Below are positions 28,326-34,988 of a stretch of 34,988 nucleotides of DNA, one piece after another. Every line of letters starts with the position of its first letter. Position 1 is the first letter of the stretch. The position numbers and the translations under genes were made by a program. Below the pieces are notes generated by a model. It did not search any database. It saw only the letters and a program-made list of their open reading frames with translations, and was not told where the DNA came from. This DNA comes from a virus, in IMG/VR virus record IMGVR_UViG_3300003323_000248, positions 1-34,988 of that record; one strand, 5' to 3'.

Positions 28326-30035
28326 TCAGTGCGCCAGGGCTGCGACCGAGGCTTGCGCGCTGCCGCCGGTCTGGTTGTCGATCACCACCTTCACGCCGCC
28401 GGCCGTGAAGTTGCTGCGGCCGTTCTCTTGCTTCGTGATCGCGACGATCAGCTTCGCGAGCTGCTCCACGCTCGTCGGATCGAGCTGCTGATCCGCACCC
28501 AGGCCGGTCGCCTTCGAGACGTTCGCGATGTAGGCGGCCGTGTTGTTCTCGTTCCCGGGTGCGTACTTCGAAATGATGCCCCGGATCGTGCGCAGGCCGT
28601 CGCGGTTCTCGTAGAGCTGGAGCTGGTGCGCGAGCGCGCGAATCCCCTCGTCGTCGTTCGCGAAGGTCTGAAAGCCGGTGGTCGATCCGGGGATGCGCAG
28701 GTTCCCCGGGTTGTGGTTGCGCTCAGCGAGTGGAACGTGGCCGGTCAGGTGATCCCACGCGGCGCCATAGACGCGGCCGGCCGCGCGCAGCTTCTCCATG
28801 AACGTGGCCGGAGGCGCGCCGGCCGCCGGCATGCTCGACGCCGTGCCCTGCGACAGCTCGGCCTTCACCGCCGACTGCGGGAACAGCTTCGCGAGGTAGG
28901 ACGCCATGGTGTGGATGGCGCCCATGAACGTTTCCACGTCGTCGCTGAATTCCTTGCTGCCCAGGTACGCGCCGAGCTTCTGCAGGGCGTTTCCGACTTT
29001 CTCGATCCATGCCTGGAGGCCGCCACTCGACACGAACGCGTCGATGGCCTTCGCGATGCCATTGGCGAAGTCCGTCAGGTACGGCGTCAGCTTCGTCAAC
29101 CCCTTCAACAGGGACACCTCGATCTCCTGGCTCGCGCGATGCAGCGAGGTCAGGAAGTCTTGCCACGAGCGCCCCACCTCGTCGCCTTCGAGGAGCTTCG
29201 CGCGGTCGCGGCGATACGCTTCGATGGTCTGCGACAGCTCGGACTCGCTCAGCGACGATAGGCGCCGCAGATCATCGATCCCGACCAGCTCCGTCAGGCC
29301 ACGCGCCTGGGCGCCCTGCAGCGTCCCGCCGCCGGCCCGGAACGCCTGGACGATCTTCGGCAGGATCTCGGGCAGGATGTCGCCCGCGTTCTTCCCGTTC
29401 GGGTTCTCGCCGAGGGCATTGAAGATCCAACGCTTCGAGAGGTCGGACTGCGCGCCCGCGATGTTCGCCAGCGCCGATTCCGGGTCGATGTACTTCCCGA
29501 AATTCACGTTCGCCGCGCGAAGCTCGCCCGTGTTGATGCCCAGGCCCTGGGACTGCCGGCGCATGCTCGACGCGTTCGCGGCCAAGCCGCCCAGCCCGAA
29601 GCCAGAGGCGACCGCCGAGAAGGCGACCCACTTGGCCGCGCTGTAGGCGGCCGAGGCTGCATTGCGAGCGATGTCCGCTGTCCACTTCGCCGAGTCGCGC
29701 AGACCCTTCATGGACTCGGCGCGCTCGCGGCGCGCGTCGTCGCGGGCCTTCGATTGGAGCGCGAATTTCTTCCGGTCTGCCTCGAACGCCTCCTGGCGCG
29801 CCTTCTTCTCGGCCACGGCGTCGTCGCGGGAGCCCTTGGCGAGCTTGCTTTGCTTGGCCTGGGCGTCCGCGACCTTCTTCTTCACCCCGAGGGACTTGGC
29901 CTCCGCGTCAGCCGTCTCCGCGATCTCCTCGGCGAGCTTCTTGTTGTCGATGCGAAACTTCGCGAATGCTGCAGCGAAGGCCTGGAACTTGGAGTCCTGG
30001 ACATCGATCTCGACCACGCTTTTGCGATTCGTCAT
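28326..30035 (-). CDS. Tape measure protein with C-terminal peptidoglycan hydrolase-like domain
   Basis: A 569-residue protein. Residues 15-125 are a charged coiled coil. Residues 130-155 are Ala/Gly hydrophobic, as in tape measures. Residues 156-400 are helical. Residues 438-538 (ERNHNPGNLRIPGSTTGFQT, then IRGIISKYAPGNENNTAAYI) match the NNPGN-type virion-associated muralytic domain seen in phage P5-like proteins. The protein sets tail length and likely helps open the cell wall on entry. It begins 13 bases after the frameshifted chaperone frame ends. Confidence 0.82.
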   Translation of the reverse strand: MTNRKSVVEIDVQDSKFQAFAAAFAKFRIDNKKLAEEIAETADAEAKSLGVKKKVADAQAKQSKLAKGSRDDAVAEKKARQEAFEADRKKFALQSKARDDARRERAESMKGLRDSAKWTADIARNAASAAYSAAKWVAFSAVASGFGLGGLAANASSMRRQSQGLGINTGELRAANVNFGKYIDPESALANIAGAQSDLSKRWIFNALGENPNGKNAGDILPEILPKIVQAFRAGGGTLQGAQARGLTELVGIDDLRRLSSLSESELSQTIEAYRRDRAKLLEGDEVGRSWQDFLTSLHRASQEIEVSLLKGLTKLTPYLTDFANGIAKAIDAFVSSGGLQAWIEKVGNALQKLGAYLGSKEFSDDVETFMGAIHTMASYLAKLFPQSAVKAELSQGTASSMPAAGAPPATFMEKLRAAGRVYGAAWDHLTGHVPLAERNHNPGNLRIPGSTTGFQTFANDDEGIRALAHQLQLYENRDGLRTIRGIISKYAPGNENNTAAYIANVSKATGLGADQQLDPTSVEQLAKLIVAITKQENGRSNFTAGGVKVVIDNQTGGSAQASVAALAH

Positions 30036-30048
30036 GGCGCAGATTCTC

Positions 30049-30336
30049 TCAGGCGGGAGGCTTCGGGGCTAGGGCTCGAATCAGGTGTCGCATGCGATAC
30101 CTCTGCGCGTCACCCGCGCCGAGGTCGCCGAACCACCAGCTCACGAGCCGGTCTAGGCAATGATCGATGACAGATTCGGGGCCGGCTCCTCGGTCGAATC
30201 GACCTTCATCGACTTCACGTAGGAATCGATGAAGTCCGTACAGCTCCAGGAACCAAACTCCCAATTCAGCGATTCCGCGATCACCGGCAGCATCGTCTCC
30301 ACCAGGGGGCGGGGTGCAACCTTGAGCGCCGCCGTA
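30049..30336 (-). CDS. -1 frameshift extension of the tail assembly chaperone (T part of G-T)
   Basis: A -1 slip on the T8 run at 30343-30336 moves ribosomes from the chaperone frame into this 95-codon frame, which ends 13 bases before the tape measure start. It has no start codon of its own at a sensible place. The frame reads YGGAQGCTPPPGG, then LGVWFLELYGLHRFLREVDE and VSWWFGDLGAGDAQRYRMRH. The fusion would be about 234 residues (139 + 95). This is the lambda G/G-T layout. Confidence 0.75.
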   Translation of the reverse strand, partial: YGGAQGCTPPPGGDDAAGDRGIAELGVWFLELYGLHRFLREVDEGRFDRGAGPESVIDHCLDRLVSWWFGDLGAGDAQRYRMRHLIRALAPKPPA

Positions 30337-30752
30337 AAAAAAACGAGGCTGTTCAGCACCTCCAGGGCTTCGTCCTCGTTCAGGATCTCGCCCCTCTTCG
30401 CGACCGTGAACGGAACCGACTTCCAACCCCCTCCATCCGGGTCGGCGTAGCTGACCATCGTCAGGCGCTCGATCTCGGCCACGAGCCCGAGCTGGACGCC
30501 GCCAGGCTTGTCCCAGGTCTTCGCGCGCACGGCGGCCGACTTGAGGGCGCTGTAGGCGATCTGCGGGCCGACGAGGGCCAGGTGAACCGCGCCGTCGTCA
30601 TCCTTGCCGTAGCAGGCTTTGAAGACCGCGCCCAGCTCCTGGAAGAACAGCTCGAACGTGTCGCGCGTGATGGGCATGCTGTACACCAGCACGGAGCCGA
30701 ACTTCTCCGTCTCGATGGGGAAGCCCAGGCGCAGGTCTTTCGTGATCTTCAT
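30153..30752 (-). CDS. Tail assembly chaperone (G-like)
   Basis: A 199-residue protein upstream of the tape measure and after the tube, where contractile and non-contractile phages keep the tail chaperone. It starts MKITKDLRLGFPIETEKFGS. LNSLVFFTAALK (about 134-145) is encoded across the slippery T8 run. Chaperones of this type coat the tape measure while the tube polymerises and are not in the virion. ATG 30752 follows the terminator hairpin by 14 bases. Confidence 0.75.
   Translation of the reverse strand: MKITKDLRLGFPIETEKFGSVLVYSMPITRDTFELFFQELGAVFKACYGKDDDGAVHLALVGPQIAYSALKSAAVRAKTWDKPGGVQLGLVAEIERLTMVSYADPDGGGWKSVPFTVAKRGEILNEDEALEVLNSLVFFTAALKVAPRPLVETMLPVIAESLNWEFGSWSCTDFIDSYVKSMKVDSTEEPAPNLSSIIA
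30336..30343 (-). promoter_or_regulatory. Slippery sequence for -1 ribosomal frameshift
   Basis: On the minus strand eight T follow G and precede ACG. In the chaperone frame the codons are GTT TTT TTT ACG, giving the T TTT TTT heptamer. A -1 slip continues as TAC GGC GGC and opens the 95-codon extension. Confidence 0.78.
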
Positions 30753-30765
30753 GACGTGTCCAATG

Positions 30766-30792
30766 AAAAACGCCCCGGCGGGGCCGAGGCGT
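30766..30792 (-). terminator. Terminator/attenuator between tail tube and chaperone genes
   Basis: On the minus strand ACGCCTCGGC (30792-30783) pairs with GCCGGGGCGT (30779-30770) around CCC, with one G-U pair, then TTTTT. It would reduce transcription past the tube gene, keeping chaperone and tape measure low. Confidence 0.8.
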
Positions 30793-30816
30793 CATTGTCG
30801 CGCAGAACGAGCCCGA

Positions 30817-31257
30817 TCAGCTCGAAGTCCAGAGATCGCGGTTCGTGTAGTAGATGCCCTGGAAGCGCACCACGTACGTCGGATTCTGGCCGTCGAACGG
30901 GCCGGGCGCGGCCGTCAGGAGCTGGCAGTTTTCGAGCTGCCAGGACTCCATCGTTTCGGAATCGCCGATCACGTTCACCGAGCCGAGGCGGTTGTTCGTC
31001 TCGATCTGGTTTTTGTAGGCGTTCGCGAGCGCCTGCGTCTTCAGCAGGTGCATCTCGACCGTGGCGATCTGGTACGGCTCGGGCGAGCCGACGCCGCCCG
31101 TCAGCGTCGGCAGGAGGTGGCCGGCGTCGCCCTCGAAGGTGATCGAGATCGCCTCCTTCGCGAGGAACGGCGTCGTCACGCCCAGGCCGGGCAGGTCGGC
31201 GAAGACCACGGACGCCCTCAGGCGGTTCAGATTCCCCTGGTTGATGGGAGCGACCAT
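30817..31257 (-). CDS. Tail tube protein
   Basis: A 146-residue protein immediately after the sheath, the usual sheath-tube order. It is strand-rich: RASVVFADLPGLGVTTPFLA, AISITFEGDAGHLLPTLTGG, YQIATVEMHLLKTQALANAY and a closing TYVVRFQGIYYTNRDLW. These fit a tail-tube beta-barrel. It stacks as hexamers inside the sheath. ATG 31257 lies three bases after the sheath stop. Confidence 0.8.
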   Translation of the reverse strand: MVAPINQGNLNRLRASVVFADLPGLGVTTPFLAKEAISITFEGDAGHLLPTLTGGVGSPEPYQIATVEMHLLKTQALANAYKNQIETNNRLGSVNVIGDSETMESWQLENCQLLTAAPGPFDGQNPTYVVRFQGIYYTNRDLWTSS

Positions 31258-31260
31258 GGC

Positions 31261-32577
31261 TTAGGTTCCCTGCGCGATGTTGGAGACGACGAGCGAGATC
31301 ACGATCTGCGTGAAGCCGCGCGCCGGGGTGAACGAGAGCGAGAGGCCCGCGTACTTCCCGATGGCGTAGTCCCCCGGCTCCTCCGCGACGTAGGTCGTGA
31401 AGGGGATCGCGCCGACCGTGGGCTTCGGCGAGTTCAGCACGAGGCCGAACGCGACGCCGTTGTTCACCACCTGTTGCGCGACCTTCTGCAGCCGGTCGAT
31501 GCCGTTCTGGTTGTAGTACAGCGGATTCGTGGGGTTGTTCGAGCCGTTGATGACGGCCGCCGACAGCGCGCGATCCTGGTTGATGATCATCCAGTCCACG
31601 CTGTACCAGTAGTTCCACGGGTTCAGGTCGCCGAACTGGCCGTTCACGATCAGCCGGTTCGAGATCCCACCCTCCGCGCCCGTGCCGATCCAGTTCAGGC
31701 CGGCGGCCGTGAACGTGGTGATCTGCGTGGGCGACAGGACGTAGGGCGTCACGCCCGAGACGTAGCGGAACGACAACGGCGCGACCAGGCTGACCGGGCC
31801 GGGGTCGGCAACCAGCGTCTGGTAGAACACGGCGGCGGCCGAGAACTCGGTGATCGGCGCGTCCGGGCTCTGCAGCATGAGGAATTGCGACTTCACCGGG
31901 ATCGTCGTCCAGTTCGCGTAGTGCGCGATGGAGGTGGTCACGAAGAAGTAGACCGAGGCCGTGGTTCCCTCGTACTGGCGGAACAGCGTCGGCGCCGTGG
32001 CTTCCGTGTCCCACGTCTGCGGGACGAGGTAGCTGTAGAAGCGGATCGACGGGTTCGCGAGGTACGTGCCCAGCGCTGTGACGCCGTTCGCGGTCGTGTC
32101 GGTGCCCAGCTCCAGGACGTAGACGGCCTGCTGCGAGCCCTGCGCGAAGAACGTGTTGCCGGCGGCCTGCAGCTCGGTGACGGCTTCGAGCTGGAACGTG
32201 CCCGGCGTCGTCTCGGCGCCGGGGTTCGCGGCCAGCGGGTAGGTCACCGTGTCGGCATCGGTCGCCGTCACGGAGAACGTGCCCGAGTAGCCGCTGGGAA
32301 CCTGGCCGGCGAAGGTGGCGCGCACCGTCGCGCCTACGGGGATGGTGTGCGGGGCCGCGAGGTTGGCGGTCGCCGTGCCCGAGGCCCAGGTGATCGAGGA
32401 CACCGCGATGGGCGTCTTCAGGATCGCCGTCAGGTCGGCGAGCTGGCTGATCAGCGCGGTCGCGCCGTTCGCGAGCGTCGTCGCCCCCTGGGAAATGAAC
32501 GCCCCCGTCCGCTGCAGGGTCGAGGGCGTGCTGGCGACCTGCTGCGAGACGTTGACTATCACGATGGCGTTACTCAC
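31261..32577 (-). CDS. Contractile tail sheath protein
   Basis: A 438-residue protein. Start GTG 32577-32575 has a strong GGAGGT upstream, which lies inside the 3' end of the GIY-YIG gene. The N-terminus (VIVNVSQQVASTPSTLQRTG) and the C-terminal half (GVTPYVLSPTQITTFTAAGL, then SVDWMIINQDRALSAAVING and PTVGAIPFTTYV) resemble DUF3383-type phage sheaths. Residues about 55-130 look like an inserted beta domain. It is the main evidence that this phage is a myovirus. Confidence 0.82.
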   Translation of the reverse strand: MSNAIVIVNVSQQVASTPSTLQRTGAFISQGATTLANGATALISQLADLTAILKTPIAVSSITWASGTATANLAAPHTIPVGATVRATFAGQVPSGYSGTFSVTATDADTVTYPLAANPGAETTPGTFQLEAVTELQAAGNTFFAQGSQQAVYVLELGTDTTANGVTALGTYLANPSIRFYSYLVPQTWDTEATAPTLFRQYEGTTASVYFFVTTSIAHYANWTTIPVKSQFLMLQSPDAPITEFSAAAVFYQTLVADPGPVSLVAPLSFRYVSGVTPYVLSPTQITTFTAAGLNWIGTGAEGGISNRLIVNGQFGDLNPWNYWYSVDWMIINQDRALSAAVINGSNNPTNPLYYNQNGIDRLQKVAQQVVNNGVAFGLVLNSPKPTVGAIPFTTYVAEEPGDYAIGKYAGLSLSFTPARGFTQIVISLVVSNIAQGT

Positions 32578-33115
32578 GCGGCACCTCCGAATTGGTCATG
32601 TTGGCCTTTCGAGCGAAGCCGTTGCCTCGCATCATTTCCGATTGTCGCGCACGCCACTCCGGAGAGCGAATGCGCGACGCGATCTTGTTCCCCATCATGC
32701 GAGCGCTTCTTTCTGCCCGCTCCGCCTCATCCGCCACGCGACCAGCCGCATTCCGATTCCCGCGAGCCGATGCCGCTTTTCGGCGCTTCGTCTCCTCGCT
32801 ATCCTTCCAGCCCGAGCGGGTTGGAGTTTCGGGCGACCAGTTGTAGACCGGTCGGAACCGCGACATCCAGAATCCCTCCCGGGCAGTCCTGTCATCACCC
32901 GATTCCGTGCCGTCGAAGCGCTCCAGAATCTCGAAGACGAACGCCCGCTCACCGTGGGCGTTGAATGCGTTCTGCAGGTATCGTGAATGGTGCCTTCCCG
33001 CCCTCAACGCGCAGAGGTGAGTCGATTTGCGCGAGCGCAGATTCACGGTTTGACCGACGTAGCAATTACCGCTGTCCTCATGGACGATGCGATAAATGCA
33101 ACGAACGTCGGCCAC
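32570..33115 (-). CDS. GIY-YIG homing endonuclease
   Basis: A 181-residue protein starting at GTG 33115-33113. CIYRI (6-10) and CYVGQT (18-23) form the GIY-YIG pair. R27, H33 and E62 are plausible catalytic positions. The C-terminal half has NUMOD-like DNA-binding repeats (GWKDSEETKRRKAASARGNR, then RARQSEMMRGN). It sits between structural genes on the same strand, and its last residues overlap the sheath start by eight bases. Such genes spread by cutting related phages. Confidence 0.85.
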   Translation of the reverse strand: MADVRCIYRIVHEDSGNCYVGQTVNLRSRKSTHLCALRAGRHHSRYLQNAFNAHGERAFVFEILERFDGTESGDDRTAREGFWMSRFRPVYNWSPETPTRSGWKDSEETKRRKAASARGNRNAAGRVADEAERAERSARMMGNKIASRIRSPEWRARQSEMMRGNGFARKANMTNSEVPRE

Positions 33116-33128
33116 ACCACACCCAGGT

Positions 33129-33425
33129 TCAGTTGTAGTAGGCGACGAGCGTCTGGCCGGTGCCCGGAACGACCACGAGACCGGTCTGGAACGCCACGTT
33201 CAGATCGACGGCACCGACCTCGTTCGGGATGGCGGCCAGTTCGTTCGCGGCAGCGGCGGCGCCCGTGGTGGCGCAGTCGTTGACGGTGCCGGCAGCGCTG
33301 CCGGCGACGAGAACCTGGATCTTCAGGACGCGACCGGCGCCGACCTTCAGGACGGTCGCGGCCGTGATGTTGAGGCGGCGACCGCTGACGGGGACGTTCA
33401 TGGTCGGGATCGGGTACTGCGGCAT
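33129..33425 (-). CDS. Small strand-rich structural protein, 98 residues
   Basis: A protein starting MPQYPIPTMNVPVSGRRLN and ending GQTLVAYYN, with strands LKVGAGRVLKIQVLVAGSAA and DLNVAFQTGLVVVPG. This outline fits small phage decoration or fibre-type beta domains. It is placed between neck genes and the GIY-YIG/sheath pair, so it is probably in the virion. Family not certain. Confidence 0.6.
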   Translation of the reverse strand: MPQYPIPTMNVPVSGRRLNITAATVLKVGAGRVLKIQVLVAGSAAGTVNDCATTGAAAAANELAAIPNEVGAVDLNVAFQTGLVVVPGTGQTLVAYYN

Positions 33426-33430
33426 TTCTG

Positions 33431-34375
33431 CTACTCCGTTGTGATGGTGATGAAAGCGGATTCGATCAGCTTGCGCGCTTCGTCCCGGGCTCGCGCCTGG
33501 TAGTAGTTCACCTGCAGATCCATCGTCTTTTCCTGGGCGATGATCCCGAATTCCGATTGCGGTTTCTTGCCGTCGACGGGAACCGGGATGCTCATCGCTC
33601 CGTAGGCCTTGCCGTCGCCGGCATCGCCCGAATTCTGCAGTAGAGCACGCTGGAAGTCCAACACGCCCGCATTGCGGACGCCGTAGAACGTGAAGCGCAC
33701 GATCTCCTGAGAGAGCTGCGTCTGCGAGAAGTCGGGGCCGTACATCGGCGAGGCGCCGATGCCGCTCGTGTCGCCGATGTCAGCGGCCACGTAGGGAGGA
33801 ATCGCGTTCTGCGGCACGAGGAATGAGGGGTAGACCGGCAGGGCGTCGGTGGACATCGCCAGCCAGAACGGCAGCGAGTTCGACACCACGTTGTCCGCCG
33901 GGATGTCGGACGGGCTCGCAATGAACTGCGAGGCCTCGAAGGGCAGAAGCGCGCGGCCGGTGTAGTGCCAGATCGCAGCCTGGTCGTAGCGCTTTCGCTG
34001 GCCGTTGAACGCCGCGAGCGAGCCGTTCGGCAGCTCGAACACATACAGCAGATCGGCGGCGACCTGCTCGAACTCGATCACCTGCTCCTCGGACGTGAAG
34101 ATCACATCCTGCCGCGCGTAGGACTCAGCGACATCCTGGATCGTCGTCTGCGACAGGTGCAGGCTTCCCGAAAGGGAGAGCGTCAGCGCCTGGCTCGTGA
34201 TGGGCGGCGACACGCTGGCGGCCGGCGCGTAGAACACGAAGCCGTCCGCCGGCAGGACAAGGCGTTTGTACAGCGTGAACGTGAACTGCTGGCGCGCCGA
34301 GAGCTGCTCGACGCCAGCGCGCAGGGCCGCGCCCATGCCGGCATTGGGGGCCTTCGAGGCTTCAGCGAGGGTCAT
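33431..34375 (-). CDS. Structural protein, neck/tail connector region
   Basis: A 314-residue protein upstream of the sheath, in the head-tail connector zone. Segments include RQQFTFTLYKRLVLPADGFV, SLSGSLHLSQTTIQDVAESY, AAFNGQRKRYDQAAIWHYTG and VNYYQARARDEARKLIESAF. It has the length and position of conserved virion proteins of myoviruses, but I cannot name the family. Its start overlaps the previous stop. Confidence 0.6.
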   Translation of the reverse strand: MTLAEASKAPNAGMGAALRAGVEQLSARQQFTFTLYKRLVLPADGFVFYAPAASVSPPITSQALTLSLSGSLHLSQTTIQDVAESYARQDVIFTSEEQVIEFEQVAADLLYVFELPNGSLAAFNGQRKRYDQAAIWHYTGRALLPFEASQFIASPSDIPADNVVSNSLPFWLAMSTDALPVYPSFLVPQNAIPPYVAADIGDTSGIGASPMYGPDFSQTQLSQEIVRFTFYGVRNAGVLDFQRALLQNSGDAGDGKAYGAMSIPVPVDGKKPQSEFGIIAQEKTMDLQVNYYQARARDEARKLIESAFITITTE

Positions 34376-34824
34376 GCTTCACCGCTCGGCGTGCTGTTGG
34401 TGTCCACCCACGCCGTGGTAGCGGCGCGAAGCGTGCCCGTGTCGATGAACGACGGCCGGCGTCCGCCCTTCTTCAGCTTGAGGCGGTGGTTCACGCCCTT
34501 CAGCGCGGCCTCGGTGGGCGTGCCGCGAACGCCGATCTTCTCGATCTCGGACGTATCCAGGAAGATCACGAAGTCCTTCGCCACGTCTTGCTCGGCGGCG
34601 GCGAACGGGTTTTCCGGCGCGGGCGCGCCGGCCAGCATGTTGTCGATGGCGTCCTGGAGGCTGTCTGCACACTGCTCGCCGATCTTCTCCAGGTTCGCAT
34701 CCACGAAGACCGAATACAGGCCGTACTTCGCCTCCAGGATGTCCGCCAGGTCGCCCGTGGTCAGCCCTTCCTTCCCGCCGTTCGGGTGTGGCAGGTCGAT
34801 CACGCCCAGGTGAAGCGTGGGCAT
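34372..34824 (-). CDS. Neck/tail completion-type protein, 150 residues
   Basis: ATG 34824 shares one base with the stop of the upstream gene (TGATG), so it is chosen over ATG 34839. The protein has GDLADILEAKYGLYSVFVD, then CADSLQDAIDNMLAG and DTSEIEKIGVRGTPTEAALK. The GTPTEAALKGVNHRLK with RRPSFIDTGTLRA region is a pattern of phage minor tail or neck proteins. The exact role is not known. Confidence 0.6.
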   Translation of the reverse strand: MPTLHLGVIDLPHPNGGKEGLTTGDLADILEAKYGLYSVFVDANLEKIGEQCADSLQDAIDNMLAGAPAPENPFAAAEQDVAKDFVIFLDTSEIEKIGVRGTPTEAALKGVNHRLKLKKGGRRPSFIDTGTLRAATTAWVDTNSTPSGEA

Positions 34825-34988
34825 CAGCTGAGCCCCCACAGCGGCCCGAGCGACATCAGCGTGGCGATGGCGTTGCGGCCGTAGGGATCCTTCACGCGCT
34901 GCAGATCCTGCAGGCTCAGATCCGACAGCGAGCGACCGACCGTGAGGGACGTGGACGTGCCCTCATCGGCCGTCGCCGATATCACGCC
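34824..34988 (-). CDS. Partial late protein, N-terminus off the window
   Basis: A frame open at the right edge with its stop at 34826-34824. The visible C-terminal 54 residues include SLTVGRSLSDLSLQDLQRVK and YGRNAIATLMSLGPLWG. It is coupled to the next gene by TGATG. It lies in the head-tail connector zone; no family is recognised. Confidence 0.6.
   Translation of the reverse strand, partial: GVISATADEGTSTSLTVGRSLSDLSLQDLQRVKDPYGRNAIATLMSLGPLWGLS

Noticed and set aside
30619-32964. 781-codon plus-strand frame
   Set aside because: It is Arg-rich and antisense to chaperone, tube and sheath genes; high-GC genomes often give such shadows.
1-34988. tRNA genes, CRISPR arrays, IS elements, integrase and att sites
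   Set aside because: I saw no tRNA cloverleaf, regularly spaced repeat array, transposase or recombinase. A tRNA and CRISPR search program would be needed to exclude them fully.

Overview
This window is most of a double-stranded DNA bacteriophage genome with a contractile tail (myovirus type). It is GC-rich, with genes packed by ATGA/GTGA/TGATG stop-start overlaps. Tail sheath, tail tube, tape measure, baseplate J, baseplate spike and lysis genes are all recognisable. GC content and codon use suggest a high-GC proteobacterial host such as Burkholderia, Xanthomonas or Stenotrophomonas relatives. That host and any resemblance to Bcep781-like phages are inferences from layout, not from a database match. 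No terminase, portal, capsid or integrase gene is visible, so the head module lies outside the window and the lifestyle cannot be settled.

Layout. (1) 1-6139, minus strand: an early/regulatory and replication block. It starts with a small Cro-like HTH protein (5879-6139) and runs through small unknown proteins, a Zn-finger protein and a ParB-like protein (3876-4766) to a terminator at 3571-3604. A second unit (promoter 3511-3539, terminator 1698-1723) carries a small protein, a C5-methyltransferase-like protein and a PAPS-reductase-like protein. A third unit carries a replication-O-like initiator (742-1578), a DUF6475-like protein and a partial gene. Phased repeats inside the O-like gene and a palindrome in its promoter look like an origin and an autoregulatory operator. 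(2) 6220-15894, plus strand: early genes driven by repeated near-identical promoters. They include a Rad52/Sak-type annealing protein and a YqaJ/lambda-exonuclease-like nuclease, which together form a recombination module. HNH endonucleases, a KTSC protein and many small proteins follow. (3) 15951-15979: a bidirectional terminator where the two transcription directions converge. (4) 16001-34988, minus strand: late genes. In transcription order from the right edge these are neck/connector genes, tail sheath, tail tube, tail assembly chaperones with a -1 frameshift, tape measure, baseplate genes, tail fibres and the lysis cassette (holin-like, SAR endolysin, Rz, nested Rz1).

Regulation. Six sigma70-like promoters share TTGACC (or a one-base variant), a 17-bp spacer and GATACT. 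Each contains a dyad of CCGAKA and TMTCGG half-sites. They control both divergent early directions, the 3474 gene, the rad52-like gene, the exonuclease gene and the 13955 operon; a seventh dyad cluster lies at 11607-11639. The Cro-like gene is transcribed from one of them, apparently as a leaderless mRNA, and is the obvious candidate to bind them all.

Mobile genes. At least four homing-type endonucleases have colonised the genome: HNH-AP2 at 10160 and 13370, HNH at 18054 on the strand opposite the late operon, and GIY-YIG at 32570. A further HNH protein is at 12899. Two of them carry their own extended -10 promoter and a hairpin next to the start codon.
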